Assembly: GCF_937924975.1 (NCBI RefSeq)
Contig: NZ_CALEYG010000024.1
Span: 1-64,000, forward strand
Reading direction: 5' to 3'
From: an uncultured Stomatobaculum sp.
GTDB taxonomy: Bacteria; Bacillota; Clostridia; Lachnospirales; Lachnospiraceae
DNA: 64,000 nucleotides
Shown: positions 1 through 7,894 of the stretch, piece by piece
How positions within the stretch are numbered: position 1 is the stretch's first letter
Layout of the letters: each line of letters begins with the position of its first letter
Notes under the pieces: model-generated
Databases searched by the model: none
What the model was told of the DNA's origin: nothing
Seen by the model: only the letters and a program-made list of their open reading frames with translations
Program-made: the position numbers and the translations under genes

Positions 1-712
1 CTACAGTTCGCCGGAGGAATTATTTCAGACTGTCCTACTTGATCTTGCAATCTAGAGGATTATGGAAAAATACAGCCTGTATTGCCCGATTCGCAGAGCG
101 AATCCTTATCGGAGACTTGTAAAGGCCACTCACACGAGTCATATAGCGCCAAATCTGATTAACCGGGAATTCACTGCTAAGGGACCACGCATGGTGCTGC
201 TGACAGACGTAAGCTACATACCGTACAATGGCACGTTCTGTTATCTATCAACGATACTGGATGCTTACACAAGACAGGTACTGGCCTATAAGCTCAGCGA
301 GTCTTTGGAAGTGGATTTTGTCCTTCAGACCATTGTACATATGGTCGATAAACATGGGATATCTCTTCAGGCAGAGACCATAGTTCATTCTGATCAGGGG
401 TTTCACTACACCAGCTTGAAGTTTATACAGATCCTAAAGGATTCCGATCTACGGCAGTCGATGTCCCGTCGAGGAAACTGCTGGGATAATGCTCCCCAGG
501 AAAGCTTCTTCGGGCACATGAAGGATGAAATCGACCTTTATGGCTACACTCACTTTTCACAGGTCAAACGAATCATAGATGACTGGATGGACTACTACAA
601 CACAGAACGTTATCAGTAGCAGCTTGCAAAGCTGGCTCCGGACGAATACTACAGGTACATCACAACCGGGGTATATCCACTGTCAATCAAAGAACCTAGA
701 CCGGCTGAGTAA
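1..712 (+). pseudogene. IS3-family (IS150-like) OrfB transposase remnant
   Basis: This is the integrase core of an IS3-type transposase. The DDE catalytic residues are present: Asp in LLTDVSY, Asp in HSDQGFHY and Glu in APQESFFG. The N-terminal part lies outside the window. The reading frame is interrupted by TAG at 53-55 and again at 617-619, then continues in the same frame (QLAKLAPDEYY...) to a natural TAA at 710-712. In relatives the residue after YNTERYQ is Trp, so the TAG at 617 is a TGG to TAG change. The open part is 62-616. The protein cannot be made at full length without suppression, so I call it a pseudogene. Confidence 0.88.
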
Positions 713-757
713 TCGGCCGGTTCCAAGAAGAACAGCCTGACAAAAATCTAATGGTTT

Positions 758-985
758 CTAATGTGCTCTGTGTCCTTGACAAGGGGTACACTTTACTTCA
801 GGCGTCCACGGATGCTGCTTTCCATGCTTTAGGACCTGGGAGCCATTTGCCTTTTCGGCACGAGCCCATCGACGAATCATGGCGTGAAAGTTACCCGGAT
901 CGTTATAACCCTCTGGTGTCTCTGGCTATTTCCCCTGTCGATACAGGTCGACACACATCTTCTTGAATTCATAATCATAGCGCAT
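758..985 (-). pseudogene. IS3-family OrfA transposase 5' remnant
   Basis: Read on the minus strand from ATG at 985, the product begins MRYDYEFKKMCVDLYRQGK, the usual start of an IS3/IS150 OrfA helix-turn-helix protein. A TAG at 928-926 follows, where relatives have Trp (RQGKW-P). The frame then continues through PETPEG, NFHAMIRRWARAEKANG and WTPEVK, after which homology stops near 795, where the neighbouring IS remnant abuts. Only about the first 60 codons remain. The gene is dead by nonsense mutation and truncation. Confidence 0.85.
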
Positions 986-992
986 GATAAAA

Positions 993-1031
993 CCCTCCTT
1001 ACTGTGACACTTTCGTGTCCAGTAAAGAGGG
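993..1031. repeat. Imperfect inverted repeat at the IS3 outer end
   Basis: The arms 993-1010 and 1015-1031 are near-perfect inverted repeats around a TTTC loop (CCCTC-TTACTG-GACAC against GTGTC-CAGTAA-GAGGG). The structure lies just upstream of the orfA remnant start, where an IS3 terminal repeat is expected. It also lies downstream of the minus-strand Crp/Fnr gene, so it may now act as a hairpin at the end of that transcript. Confidence 0.6.
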
Positions 1032-1092
1032 TACATATCAGGCAGGCGTCGGAACCGCTTTTTGCAAGCCGTACGGAGAAGAAAAGCCGGAC

Positions 1093-1767
1093 TCAGTCGA
1101 GGAAATCCGGATCCAGAATGACAATCTCCTTGCCGTCCATTGCGATGATACCTTCTTCCTGCATGCGAGACAGCTCTCTGGAGAGAGCGCTGCGGTCCGC
1201 GTAGAGAAAGCTCGCGAGCTCGGTTTTCGAGAGCGGGAGTTTCCGGATGCCGTTTTTCTGCTTGGGCAGGGTAGTGAAGTAGAGCTTTAATTTGTCGCGC
1301 AGTTTTTTTTGCCCGAGAATGCGAATTTTCTGTGTGAGCAGAAAAGAGCGTCTGGCGAAATAGCCGAGCAGGTTTGCGGCGAGCTGCGTCTCCGCGGCGC
1401 TCTGGCGCGCGGCATTCTGCAAGAGGCGTGAGAAGTCCAGAAAGAGCAGGGTACAGTCGGAGACTGCGCGGAGATGAATGGGGCTGTCAGTGACCTTGGC
1501 GCAGAGCATCATGGCACCGAAGACATTGCCGGGTTCAATCCGGGTCACACTGACCAGGGAGGCATTTTCATCGTAAAAGGAAACTTCGAGAACGCCCGAG
1601 AGCACCAGTCCGGCGCGTTTGCCGGAATCCCCGATTTGAATCACTGTCTCGTTCTTCGGGAAGAAGTCTTCTTTGGCGGAGAGTGCAGCGAGCAGATTTT
1701 CATAGTCGCTCTCTGCGATGCCGGCAAAGAGCGGGCAGGTTCTCATGACGGGAAAGGCTTTTTTCAT
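1093..1767 (-). CDS. Crp/Fnr-family transcriptional regulator
   Basis: 224 aa, the normal length for this family. An N-terminal cyclic-nucleotide-binding-type beta barrel (about residues 12-125, starting CPLFAGI) is followed by a C-terminal winged helix-turn-helix (about 150-220, with LSKTELASFLYADRSALSRELSRM as recognition region, quoted from two adjacent helices). No Cys cluster of the Fnr [4Fe-4S] type is evident, so the signal is unknown. It lies only 3 bases downstream of the CPBP protease gene on the same strand and is probably co-transcribed with it. A palindrome overlapping the upstream promoter (2497-2514) is a candidate for autoregulation by this protein, which is inference. Confidence 0.9.
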   Translation of the reverse strand: MKKAFPVMRTCPLFAGIAESDYENLLAALSAKEDFFPKNETVIQIGDSGKRAGLVLSGVLEVSFYDENASLVSVTRIEPGNVFGAMMLCAKVTDSPIHLRAVSDCTLLFLDFSRLLQNAARQSAAETQLAANLLGYFARRSFLLTQKIRILGQKKLRDKLKLYFTTLPKQKNGIRKLPLSKTELASFLYADRSALSRELSRMQEEGIIAMDGKEIVILDPDFLD

Positions 1768-1770
1768 AGC

Positions 1771-2481
1771 TCAGGCTCCTTTGACTGCCTGCAGTAACAG
1801 AAGAAGAAGGACGGCGAGCAGATTGTTGACGAAGTGAAGAGCAATCGGAAAAATTATATTTTTTCGCGTCTCATAGAGCCGGCAGAGGAAAAAGGCGAGC
1901 GGCAGATAGATGAGTGTGGCAAGCATATCCCGCAGCTTGCCGCTTGTCAGGGCCGCCGCACCGTGGAGCAGTGAGAAGGTGACCATTGAGACAAAGTAGG
2001 CGAGCAGACGGCTCTTCGCATAGAGGCGGTTAAAAATGATATTCCGGAAAACCAGTTCCTCGACGACCGGAGCGAATACGACGGCGAGCAAAATCAGAAG
2101 CCAGAGATAACCGCCGGCCGCCAGACCGCCGAGCACATTCTGATTCTGGTTGCTGATGTGGAAATGCCGCAGCAGGAGATTAATCAGAATATTGCAGAGA
2201 TAGATGATGAGCAGCGCGAGAAACACCACGCGGCAGTTCTTGCCGAAATGCGCGCGGAATTTTTCATAGTCTTCGCGGAGCACTTTCCTTTTCTGCCAAA
2301 AGAAAATCAGAAAGGTGAGCAGTGTACCTGCGCCGTAAGCGCCGTAGTAAACCGCGCCGTTTCGAAAGAGCGGGATGTGTGCGGCGGCAAAGGCGAGCAG
2401 GAGTGAGAGAACCAGGGTGTAGAAGACAAAATAGGTGATGAGCAGAAGCACATCACTTTTCCGGGAATTTTGAATTTTCAT
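1771..2481 (-). CDS. CPBP-family intramembrane metalloprotease
   Basis: 236 aa, highly hydrophobic, with about six to eight membrane segments. The CPBP (Abi, Rce1-like) motifs are visible: EELVFR (motif 1, Glu-Glu and Arg), FSLLHG (motif 2 His) and HFVNN (motif 3). These form the metal site of membrane proteases that process prenylated or peptide substrates; the substrate here is unknown. I place the start at ATG 2481 because GGAGGT lies 5 bases upstream; an in-frame upstream ATG at 2538 lies within the promoter. The gene leads the CPBP-Crp/Fnr pair. Confidence 0.88.
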   Translation of the reverse strand: MKIQNSRKSDVLLLITYFVFYTLVLSLLLAFAAAHIPLFRNGAVYYGAYGAGTLLTFLIFFWQKRKVLREDYEKFRAHFGKNCRVVFLALLIIYLCNILINLLLRHFHISNQNQNVLGGLAAGGYLWLLILLAVVFAPVVEELVFRNIIFNRLYAKSRLLAYFVSMVTFSLLHGAAALTSGKLRDMLATLIYLPLAFFLCRLYETRKNIIFPIALHFVNNLLAVLLLLLLQAVKGA

Positions 2482-2496
2482 AGTACCTCCGAGCAA

Positions 2497-2514
2497 ATAG
2501 TTTGGTAAAACTAT
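2497..2514. promoter_or_regulatory. Candidate Crp/Fnr-type operator
   Basis: ATAGTTT-ggta-AAACTAT is a perfect 7+4+7 palindrome. The arm length and spacing fit a dimeric Crp/Fnr-family protein, and it overlaps the -10 region of the promoter for the operon that encodes such a regulator. Binding there would repress. The assignment to that protein is inference. Confidence 0.5.
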
Positions 2515-2538
2515 ACTGGAAACGGCGAGAAAAGACAA
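2510..2538 (-). promoter_or_regulatory. Promoter for the CPBP-Crp/Fnr operon
   Basis: On the minus strand, TTGTCT (2538-2533) and TATAGT (2515-2510) are separated by 17 bases. This is a good sigma-A type promoter about 30 bases upstream of the chosen ATG. The -10 element overlaps the palindrome at 2497-2514. Confidence 0.65.
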
Positions 2539-2582
2539 GAGCGCCGGGAGGAGGGCAAATGAATGAGCGCAGCGAAATCTCC

Positions 2583-2611
2583 TTGCGAAAGAGCAGAGTA
2601 TCTGCGATAAT
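2583..2611 (+). promoter_or_regulatory. Promoter for the cupin gene
   Basis: TTGCGA (2583-2588) and GATAAT (2606-2611) are separated by 17 bases. They lie 23 bases upstream of the cupin ATG at 2634. Confidence 0.5.
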
Positions 2612-2633
2612 AGTTGACGAAAGGAGGAGACTT

Positions 2634-3293
2634 ATGGAGAGAAAGTTTTCGCTTTCAGAGGATCACGCGCCGAAGGCAGGACTCACGATTTCCACGCGAG
2701 AAACGGAGAGCGGCAGCGTCGGTGTGACGTATTTTTCGCTCGGCGGCAACACAGATATCAGCGCGGAGCGCTATCCGGAGGACGTACTCTATCTCGGTAA
2801 TTTCGGGAGCGGCGAGTTCCGGCTTCGCAACGCGGTGGAGGACAAGGAGAAGTGCCGGACGCTTACAGCGGGGACTGCGATGCTGGTCAGAAAAAATACG
2901 CTCTGCGGTGTGCGAACGGAAGAGGGATTCATTTATACGGAAGTGATTCCGGGAAAGGATATTACAATGAACGAACGGGTTAAGGCAGGTGAGGTATTTC
3001 GGCTCGGCGATTTGCTTTCCTATGAGAAGGGGAGCGTCGTCAATATGGATGTTGCATCCAATCCGAACATGAAGTTTGTAGTCATGGCGTTTGATGCGGG
3101 CACAGGGCTCTCGGAGCACAGCGCGCCCGGAGATGCGCTGATTTTTGCGCTGGAGGGCGAAGGCGAGATTGTCTATGAGGGCACGCCGCACAGCCTGAAA
3201 GCGGGTGACCAGTTCCGCATGGCAAAGGGCGGACGGCACAGCGTCAAGGCCAACGGGCAGTTCAAGATGGCGCTGCTGCTCACGCTGGCGTGA
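2634..3293 (+). CDS. Cupin-domain protein (double-cupin type)
   Basis: 219 aa. The C-terminal half carries a recognisable cupin barrel (about residues 140-215, with LSEHSAPGDALIFALEGEGE and a later HSLKAGD...GGRHSV segment). The histidines are suited to a bound metal. The N-terminal half resembles a second, divergent barrel. Start at ATG 2634 follows AAAGGAGGAG; the open frame extends further upstream, but that part is not cupin-like. Function could be small-molecule binding, isomerase or dioxygenase; nothing here fixes a substrate. The gene stands alone between its own promoter and terminator. Confidence 0.85.
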   Translation: MERKFSLSEDHAPKAGLTISTRETESGSVGVTYFSLGGNTDISAERYPEDVLYLGNFGSGEFRLRNAVEDKEKCRTLTAGTAMLVRKNTLCGVRTEEGFIYTEVIPGKDITMNERVKAGEVFRLGDLLSYEKGSVVNMDVASNPNMKFVVMAFDAGTGLSEHSAPGDALIFALEGEGEIVYEGTPHSLKAGDQFRMAKGGRHSVKANGQFKMALLLTLA

Positions 3294-3309
3294 GCACGAT
3301 GAAAGGCAA

Positions 3310-3350
3310 CAAGAGGCGGAACTCTTTCGAGGGTTCCGCCTCTTGACTTT
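3310..3350 (+). terminator. Intrinsic terminator after the cupin gene
   Basis: A 13-base stem (CAAGAGGCGGAAC with GTTCCGCCTCTTG) with a short loop, followed by ACTTTT. Confidence 0.8.
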
Positions 3351-3405
3351 TGTGCGCCGATTCTTTTAGTATAACAATAAAGAACATAAGTAAACTGGGG
3401 GAAGT

Positions 3406-4710
3406 GTGAGTCGCGAGAAGGAATTTCTGGAGTATGTTTTGTCGAGTATGCTTGCCATGATAGGACAGTCGATTTATATTCTGGCAGACACCTATTTTGT
3501 CGCCAAGGGACTTGGCGCCAACGGCCTTGCCGCGCTCAATCTGGCCATACCGATTTATAATTTTATCAACGGCGTCGGCCTGATGATCGGCATCGGCGGC
3601 GCGGCGCGCTTCATTATATCCCGCACGGTCGGAGACGCCGAGCGCTCCAGGCGGATTTATACGACAGCTGCAATTTCCGGTGTGCTGGCCGGACTCTGTT
3701 TTTCTCTGCTCGGCCTTTTCTTTGTAGATCCTCTGACCGTGCTTCTCGGCGCGAAGGCAGAAACCTACGAGATGACAAAGATTTATCTCCGCATGGTGCT
3801 GCTCTTTGCCCCGGCGTTTATCTCGAATTCGATTTTTTCGGCTTTTGTCAAGAACGACGGAGGCCCCAAACTTGCAATGCTCGGCATGATTGCGGGCAGT
3901 GTCTTTAATACGATTTTTGACTATATTTTTATTTTCCCGATGGGACTCGGTATTTTCGGCGCGGTGCTCGCGACGGTCTTTTCGCCTGTCATGGGTATTC
4001 TGGTGCTCTCGTTGCATCTGATCCGGAAAAAGAGTAGTTTCTATCCGGTCAAGCGGGGCTATCGTTTCGAAGAACTGCGGCGCATGCTTTCACTCGGCGT
4101 TTCCTCGCTGATCAGTGAGATTACGACCGGCATCGTGATGATTGTCTTCAATAGTATCATTCTGCGCCTCGCGGGCAATGCCGGGGTTGCGGCCTACGGC
4201 GTTCTGGCAAATATCATCCTCGTCGTGATTGCGGTTTACAACGGCATTGCACAGGGATCCCAACCGCTATTCGGGCGCTTTTTCGCGTCGCACGACACTG
4301 AAAAGCTGCATCTCACCTATCGCGACGCCTTGATCGCGGTCGGACTTGCCTCGGCTGTTTTCTATGGCGCGACGATGGGCTTCCCCGCACAGATTACGGC
4401 GCTCTTTAATCACGAGAACAATGCGGAGATGCAGCGGCTCGCCGTGGAGGGCTTCCGCCTTTACTTTACGAGTTGTGTGTTTCTCGGGTTTAACTTATTG
4501 ACCATTATGTACTTCGTGTCGACGGCGCGGGACAAGCAGGCACAGGTTTTGTCACTGCTCCGCGGAGTTGTCCTGGTGTTGCCGTTCTTGTTGCTCTTCT
4601 CCGCACTCTTTGGCATGACCGGCGTCTGGATTGCGATGCCGGCGGCAGAGATTGTGGTCACAGGCATAGGCATCCGTATGCTGCGGGGAAAGGAAAGAAA
4701 AGTGGCGTGA
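3406..4710 (+). CDS. MATE-family multidrug/sodium efflux transporter
   Basis: 434 aa with about 12 membrane segments in two homologous halves, as in MATE (MepA/NorM-like) antiporters that export cationic drugs or metabolites using a Na+ or H+ gradient. The characteristic start YVLSSMLAMIGQSIYILADTY places a membrane helix with the usual Q...D pattern. I use GTG 3406 because it begins the family-like sequence; the Shine-Dalgarno is weak (GGGGGAAG). A -10-like TATAAC lies at 3370-3375. The remnant of an M20 amidohydrolase begins in a GTGA overlap with the stop codon, so the two were once translationally coupled. Confidence 0.92.
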   Translation: MSREKEFLEYVLSSMLAMIGQSIYILADTYFVAKGLGANGLAALNLAIPIYNFINGVGLMIGIGGAARFIISRTVGDAERSRRIYTTAAISGVLAGLCFSLLGLFFVDPLTVLLGAKAETYEMTKIYLRMVLLFAPAFISNSIFSAFVKNDGGPKLAMLGMIAGSVFNTIFDYIFIFPMGLGIFGAVLATVFSPVMGILVLSLHLIRKKSSFYPVKRGYRFEELRRMLSLGVSSLISEITTGIVMIVFNSIILRLAGNAGVAAYGVLANIILVVIAVYNGIAQGSQPLFGRFFASHDTEKLHLTYRDALIAVGLASAVFYGATMGFPAQITALFNHENNAEMQRLAVEGFRLYFTSCVFLGFNLLTIMYFVSTARDKQAQVLSLLRGVVLVLPFLLLFSALFGMTGVWIAMPAAEIVVTGIGIRMLRGKERKVA

Positions 4711-5140
4711 CAAAACCGGAAGAAGAAATTGCTGTGAGGGTGGCGCAACACAGAGACGAACTCATGGCGCGGCGCCGCAGCGAGCAATCGATCCGATTCC
4801 GGCGGGACAGAGCGCCAATGTGATTCCGGACCGGGCGGTGCTGCTCGGAACCGGCCGCTGATTTGATGCAAAGGTCAGAGAGCGCTTCCCGGCACTTTTA
4901 CAGCGGATTGCGCGCGCCGGGCTCTGTCTTTGGTGATCGATTGCGGTCGGGCGGTGTCCGCATGCGCGGCGAGGACTTCGCAAAATATGAAAACCCGAAG
5001 TGTTTTCCGGCACGCGGCGGTGGGAGTGAGGACGCAGAAAAGCGCTATCCGAATCACAGCCCGCGGTTTCAAATCGAGGAAGGCGCCCTTGCGTCCGGCG
5101 TCCGTTTTTTGTCAAGTATGCCTTTTGTTATGGCGAAGCG
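4707..5140 (+). pseudogene. M20-family amidohydrolase (N-acyl-amino-acid type), heavily decayed
   Basis: Three blocks of an M20 peptidase/amidohydrolase survive in shifted frames. Block 1 begins at GTG 4707, overlapping the MATE stop, and reads VTKPEEEIAVRVAQHRDELMA, a normal N-terminus. Block 2 (about 4787-4925, another frame) reads IDPIPAGQSANVIPDRAVLLGT, then a stop at 4859-4861, then FDAKVRERFPALLQRIA, the dimerisation-domain signature of the family. Block 3 (about 4962-5140, frame of block 1) reads MRGEDFAKY...CFPARGGG...YPNHSPRFQIEEGALASGV, the C-terminal signature with the conserved Glu-Asp. The metal-binding N-terminal half is largely deleted. This accounts for the otherwise empty 520 bases here. 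Confidence 0.85.
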
Positions 5141-5229
5141 CTTTGACGGGGAATTCATCAAAAATTCATGGCATTTTGCAGAGAACCGTAGCAAAATAAG
5201 AGTAGCATAACAACAAGAGGAAAAGTACG

Positions 5230-5787
5230 ATGGGTGAGCAGAGAGAGAGCGGCATGCGCTACGAGACGGAGACCGTGTTTACGGAGGAGGCTGTGCGGGG
5301 GTTATTTCGCGCACAGTTCCTTTTATTTGAAAAGTTGCGAATCTGGAGCCGGGTTGCGATGGGCGCAGTGCTGACTGCCTTCGGGTTCAGCCCTGTGTTC
5401 GGGACACCGCAGCGGGTGCTCTGTATTGCGCTCGGTATCTGGCTGTTGCTGGGCTGGAATACCGTCGCAAAGGCACGGGCGGACGCCGTCTTAAAACAGC
5501 GCGGCGACGCCGAGGGACATGTCATCTACCGCTTTGCGGAGGAAGAAATTCAGATTGAGGACAGCGGATCCTGGAGATACGAGGAGCTTCTGCGCCTCGC
5601 AAAGGACGCACAGCGCTTTTACCTGTTCCGCAATCCGCAGACCGCGGTTGTCGTCGACATGGGAGCGCTGCAACCGGCGGATGCGGCCGGGTTTGCGGCG
5701 TGGATTGAGCAGAAAAGCGGCAAAAAGTTCCGCTCACTCGGCGCAGGATTTCCGCTGTTCTGGAACCGGAAGAAGAAGGCTTCCTGA
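5230..5787 (+). CDS. YcxB-like membrane protein
   Basis: 185 aa. An N-terminal soluble stretch is followed by two closely spaced hydrophobic segments (about residues 45-60 and 65-82) and then a C-terminal domain of the YcxB type (about 100-165) with the common order: positively charged turn, EEEIQIEDSGSWRYEELLRL, then YLFRNPQTAVVVDM. Function of this family is unknown. Start ATG 5230 follows AAGAGGAAAAGTACG. It leads a run of four same-strand genes up to 7867 with short gaps, suggesting one transcript. Confidence 0.75.
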   Translation: MGEQRESGMRYETETVFTEEAVRGLFRAQFLLFEKLRIWSRVAMGAVLTAFGFSPVFGTPQRVLCIALGIWLLLGWNTVAKARADAVLKQRGDAEGHVIYRFAEEEIQIEDSGSWRYEELLRLAKDAQRFYLFRNPQTAVVVDMGALQPADAAGFAAWIEQKSGKKFRSLGAGFPLFWNRKKKAS

Positions 5788-5811
5788 GGCAGGAGAAGGA
5801 GAAGGTTCAGT

Positions 5812-6333
5812 ATGGATAAGATTGATTTTTTGGAATTTGCGCGTGCGCGCTATTCCTGCAGAAAGTTGACGGGGGCGCCGGTGGCGGCGGAGAAACTGGA
5901 GCGAATTTTAGAGGCGGCCCGAGTGGCGCCGACCGCAAAGAATTTACAGCCTTATCGCCTGTTTTTGCTGGAGAGCCCGGAGGCGCTGGCAAAGGTACAT
6001 GAGATAACGCCCTGCATTTTCGGAGCCAACTGCTTTTTGATGGTGGCGGCTGTTCCGGGCGAGGCCTGGGTGCGTGAGTTTGATCAAAAGAATTTCGCGG
6101 AGATAGACGCCAGCATCGTGGCGACGCATATCATGCTTGCAATCGAGGCGGAGGGACTCGGCACGACCTGGGTGGGGCATTTCGACGCACCGCGCGCGAA
6201 GGAGCTCTTCCCTGCGATGGCGCCGTACGAACTGATTGCGCTCTTCCCGATCGGGGAAAAGGCAGCGGAAGCGCATCCGGCGCATCTGCATGAGAAGAGA
6301 AAGCCGACTGCGGATTTCTTGGAGCGCTTCTGA
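5812..6333 (+). CDS. Nitroreductase-family FMN oxidoreductase
   Basis: 173 aa, near the family norm. The FMN-binding start (RYSCRKLTGAPV, with Arg-Ser/Tyr-Ser-Cys-Arg for phosphate contact), RVAPTAKNLQPYR and the C-terminal LGTTWVGHFDA are typical nitroreductase elements. Such enzymes reduce nitro compounds, quinones or flavins with NAD(P)H, in the cytoplasm as dimers. AGGAGAAGGAGAAGG lies upstream of ATG 5812. The nitrilase-family gene starts 2 bases after its stop, so the two are co-translated. The natural substrate cannot be told from the sequence. Confidence 0.92.
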   Translation: MDKIDFLEFARARYSCRKLTGAPVAAEKLERILEAARVAPTAKNLQPYRLFLLESPEALAKVHEITPCIFGANCFLMVAAVPGEAWVREFDQKNFAEIDASIVATHIMLAIEAEGLGTTWVGHFDAPRAKELFPAMAPYELIALFPIGEKAAEAHPAHLHEKRKPTADFLERF

Positions 6334-6335
6334 CG

Positions 6336-7154
6336 ATGCGGCACACCTTTGCGATTGCCCAGATGACGGTGGCCGAACAGGTGACCGAGAATAGAAAGAA
6401 AATGGAAGCGATGATGCGGGAAGCGCGGGAGCGCTTCCGGGCGGAGCTGATTCTGTTTCCGGAGACCTGCATGGCGGAATTTTCGCGCGGGATGACGCGA
6501 GAGATGCGCGCGGAGACCGCGGAACCGTTGGACGGGACTTTTGTCAGTGCCGTGCGGGAACTTGCCGCCCGGTTTTCGCTCTGGACAGTCTTCGGCTTTT
6601 ACGAGCGCTCGGAGACGGCGGACAGCGAAAACCGCAGCTATAACAGTGCGCTGATTCTGGATGACAAGGGAGAGATTCGCGGTCATTACCGGAAGACGCA
6701 TCTCTATGACGCCTTCGGGTACCGGGAGTCGGATGACTATCTGCGCGGGGAGCGGCTGTTCCGGCCGATTGACAGCCCGTTCGGGAAGCTGGGACTCTTT
6801 GTCTGCTATGAGCTCCGTTTTCCGGAAGTTGCGCGGGCTGCGCGGGCGGGCGGTGCCGAAATCCTGTTGATGCCCTCGGCCTGGGTCAAGGGCGATTTAA
6901 AGAGCGAACACTTCCGCACATTGCTCAAGGCGCGTGCTGTTGAGAATACCTGCTATCTGCTCGCGGCAAATCAGTACAGCAAAATTCGCATGGGAGAGAG
7001 TGCGGCCATAGACCCGATGGGCGTTGTGACGGCGAGCGCGGGTGAGGGCGAGCTGGTATTTCCGGTCTACTTGGACAGTGAGCGGCTTCGTGAGGTGCGC
7101 GCAAAGCTCCCGAGTTTTGAGGACAGACGGGAAGAACTCTACGGAAGCTTATAA
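6336..7154 (+). CDS. Carbon-nitrogen hydrolase (nitrilase superfamily, omega-amidase-like)
   Basis: 272 aa. The Glu-Lys-Cys triad of the nitrilase superfamily is visible: Glu in LFPETCM (about 46), Lys in HYRKTHLYD (about 118) and Cys in LFVCYELRFPEVAR (about 153). The CYELRFPE block is typical of the omega-amidase/NIT2 and YafV branch, which hydrolyses alpha-keto-acid amides such as those left by glutamine transaminases. The gene is sandwiched between two nitroreductase genes. The exact substrate is inference. Confidence 0.92.
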   Translation: MRHTFAIAQMTVAEQVTENRKKMEAMMREARERFRAELILFPETCMAEFSRGMTREMRAETAEPLDGTFVSAVRELAARFSLWTVFGFYERSETADSENRSYNSALILDDKGEIRGHYRKTHLYDAFGYRESDDYLRGERLFRPIDSPFGKLGLFVCYELRFPEVARAARAGGAEILLMPSAWVKGDLKSEHFRTLLKARAVENTCYLLAANQYSKIRMGESAAIDPMGVVTASAGEGELVFPVYLDSERLREVRAKLPSFEDRREELYGSL

Positions 7155-7201
7155 AGAAATACGACGAACCGATGTCAAAGCGAAATTTGAGGAAATGCGA
7201 T

Positions 7202-7867
7202 ATGACGATTTGGGAAGCAATTGAAGAGCGGCACACAGTGCGGCAGTTTACGGATGAGGCGGTCGAAGAGGAAGTGCTGGAAGCACTGCAAGAGCGCATT
7301 CAGGCACTGAATGCGGAATTCGGTCTGAAGCTTAGCCTACATGCCAACGAAGAGCTGCAGCTCTGGCCGGGCATGACGCTGTTTTTCTCGAGCGGCGTCG
7401 AGAACTTTATTCTGCTCGCCGGACCCCACGGCAGCAAGGCGGCCGAGCGGGTCGGGTACTGCGGTGCGAACCTTTTGCTGCTGGCACAGCAGGAGGGCAT
7501 TAACACTTGGTGGATTGGCGGCACCTACAGCATGAAGAAGGTGGAGGGAGAGGCCGGCGGTGAGCTCTACGGCGTGATTGCGTTCGGCTACGGCAAAGAG
7601 GAAGGAAAGCCGCATCGCTCCAAGGACGCGATGCGCGTGAGCCGCTATGAGGGCAGTGAGCCGGAGTGGTTTTCGCACGGCGTGGAGGCCGCACTGCTCG
7701 CGCCGACGGCGATGAACAAGCAGGCCTTTATGATTACCGGCAAGGATGCTCTGGTGCAAGTCAGTTATAAGGCAGGTGCTTTTTCGGATGTGGACCGCGG
7801 TATTATCAAGTATTTCTTTGAGCAGGGCGCGGGCAAGGAGAATTTCCGCTTCGCGGATACGGAATAA
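7202..7867 (+). CDS. Nitroreductase-family protein (TM1586-type)
   Basis: 221 aa. The start MTIWEAIEERHTVRQFTDE is the classic nitroreductase N-terminus with the Arg that binds FMN. The long form, with two pseudo-repeats (the second containing ALLAPTAMNKQAFMITG), matches the putative TM nitroreductase branch, in which one chain carries both halves. I place the start at ATG 7202 (TTGAGGAAATGCGAT upstream); an in-frame ATG at 7172 has no Shine-Dalgarno. Last gene of the 5230-7867 run. Confidence 0.88.
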   Translation: MTIWEAIEERHTVRQFTDEAVEEEVLEALQERIQALNAEFGLKLSLHANEELQLWPGMTLFFSSGVENFILLAGPHGSKAAERVGYCGANLLLLAQQEGINTWWIGGTYSMKKVEGEAGGELYGVIAFGYGKEEGKPHRSKDAMRVSRYEGSEPEWFSHGVEAALLAPTAMNKQAFMITGKDALVQVSYKAGAFSDVDRGIIKYFFEQGAGKENFRFADTE

Positions 7868-7894
7868 AACTCAGATTCTTAACAAAATCGTCGG

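Larger units (their letters stand above)
1..1031. mobile_element. IS3-family insertion sequence debris
   Basis: This stretch holds pieces of IS3-family elements: a 3' part of an orfB transposase gene on the plus strand (to 712) and a 5' part of an orfA gene on the minus strand (758-985). The two parts point at each other, so they cannot be one intact element, in which orfA precedes orfB on the same strand. The segment after orfB (about 768-792) resembles an IS3 right end, and 1003-1031 is the outer end next to the orfA start. Base composition is visibly more AT-rich than the rest of the window, which fits imported DNA. Confidence 0.85.

Noticed and set aside
1093..1290. Short plus-strand frames over the Crp/Fnr gene
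   Set aside because: They are shadows of the minus-strand regulator, whose DNA-binding helix is encoded there.
4863..5210. A 115-residue open frame as an independent gene
   Set aside because: Its C-terminal part is the last block of the M20 pseudogene; it has no good Shine-Dalgarno and its first half lacks family character.
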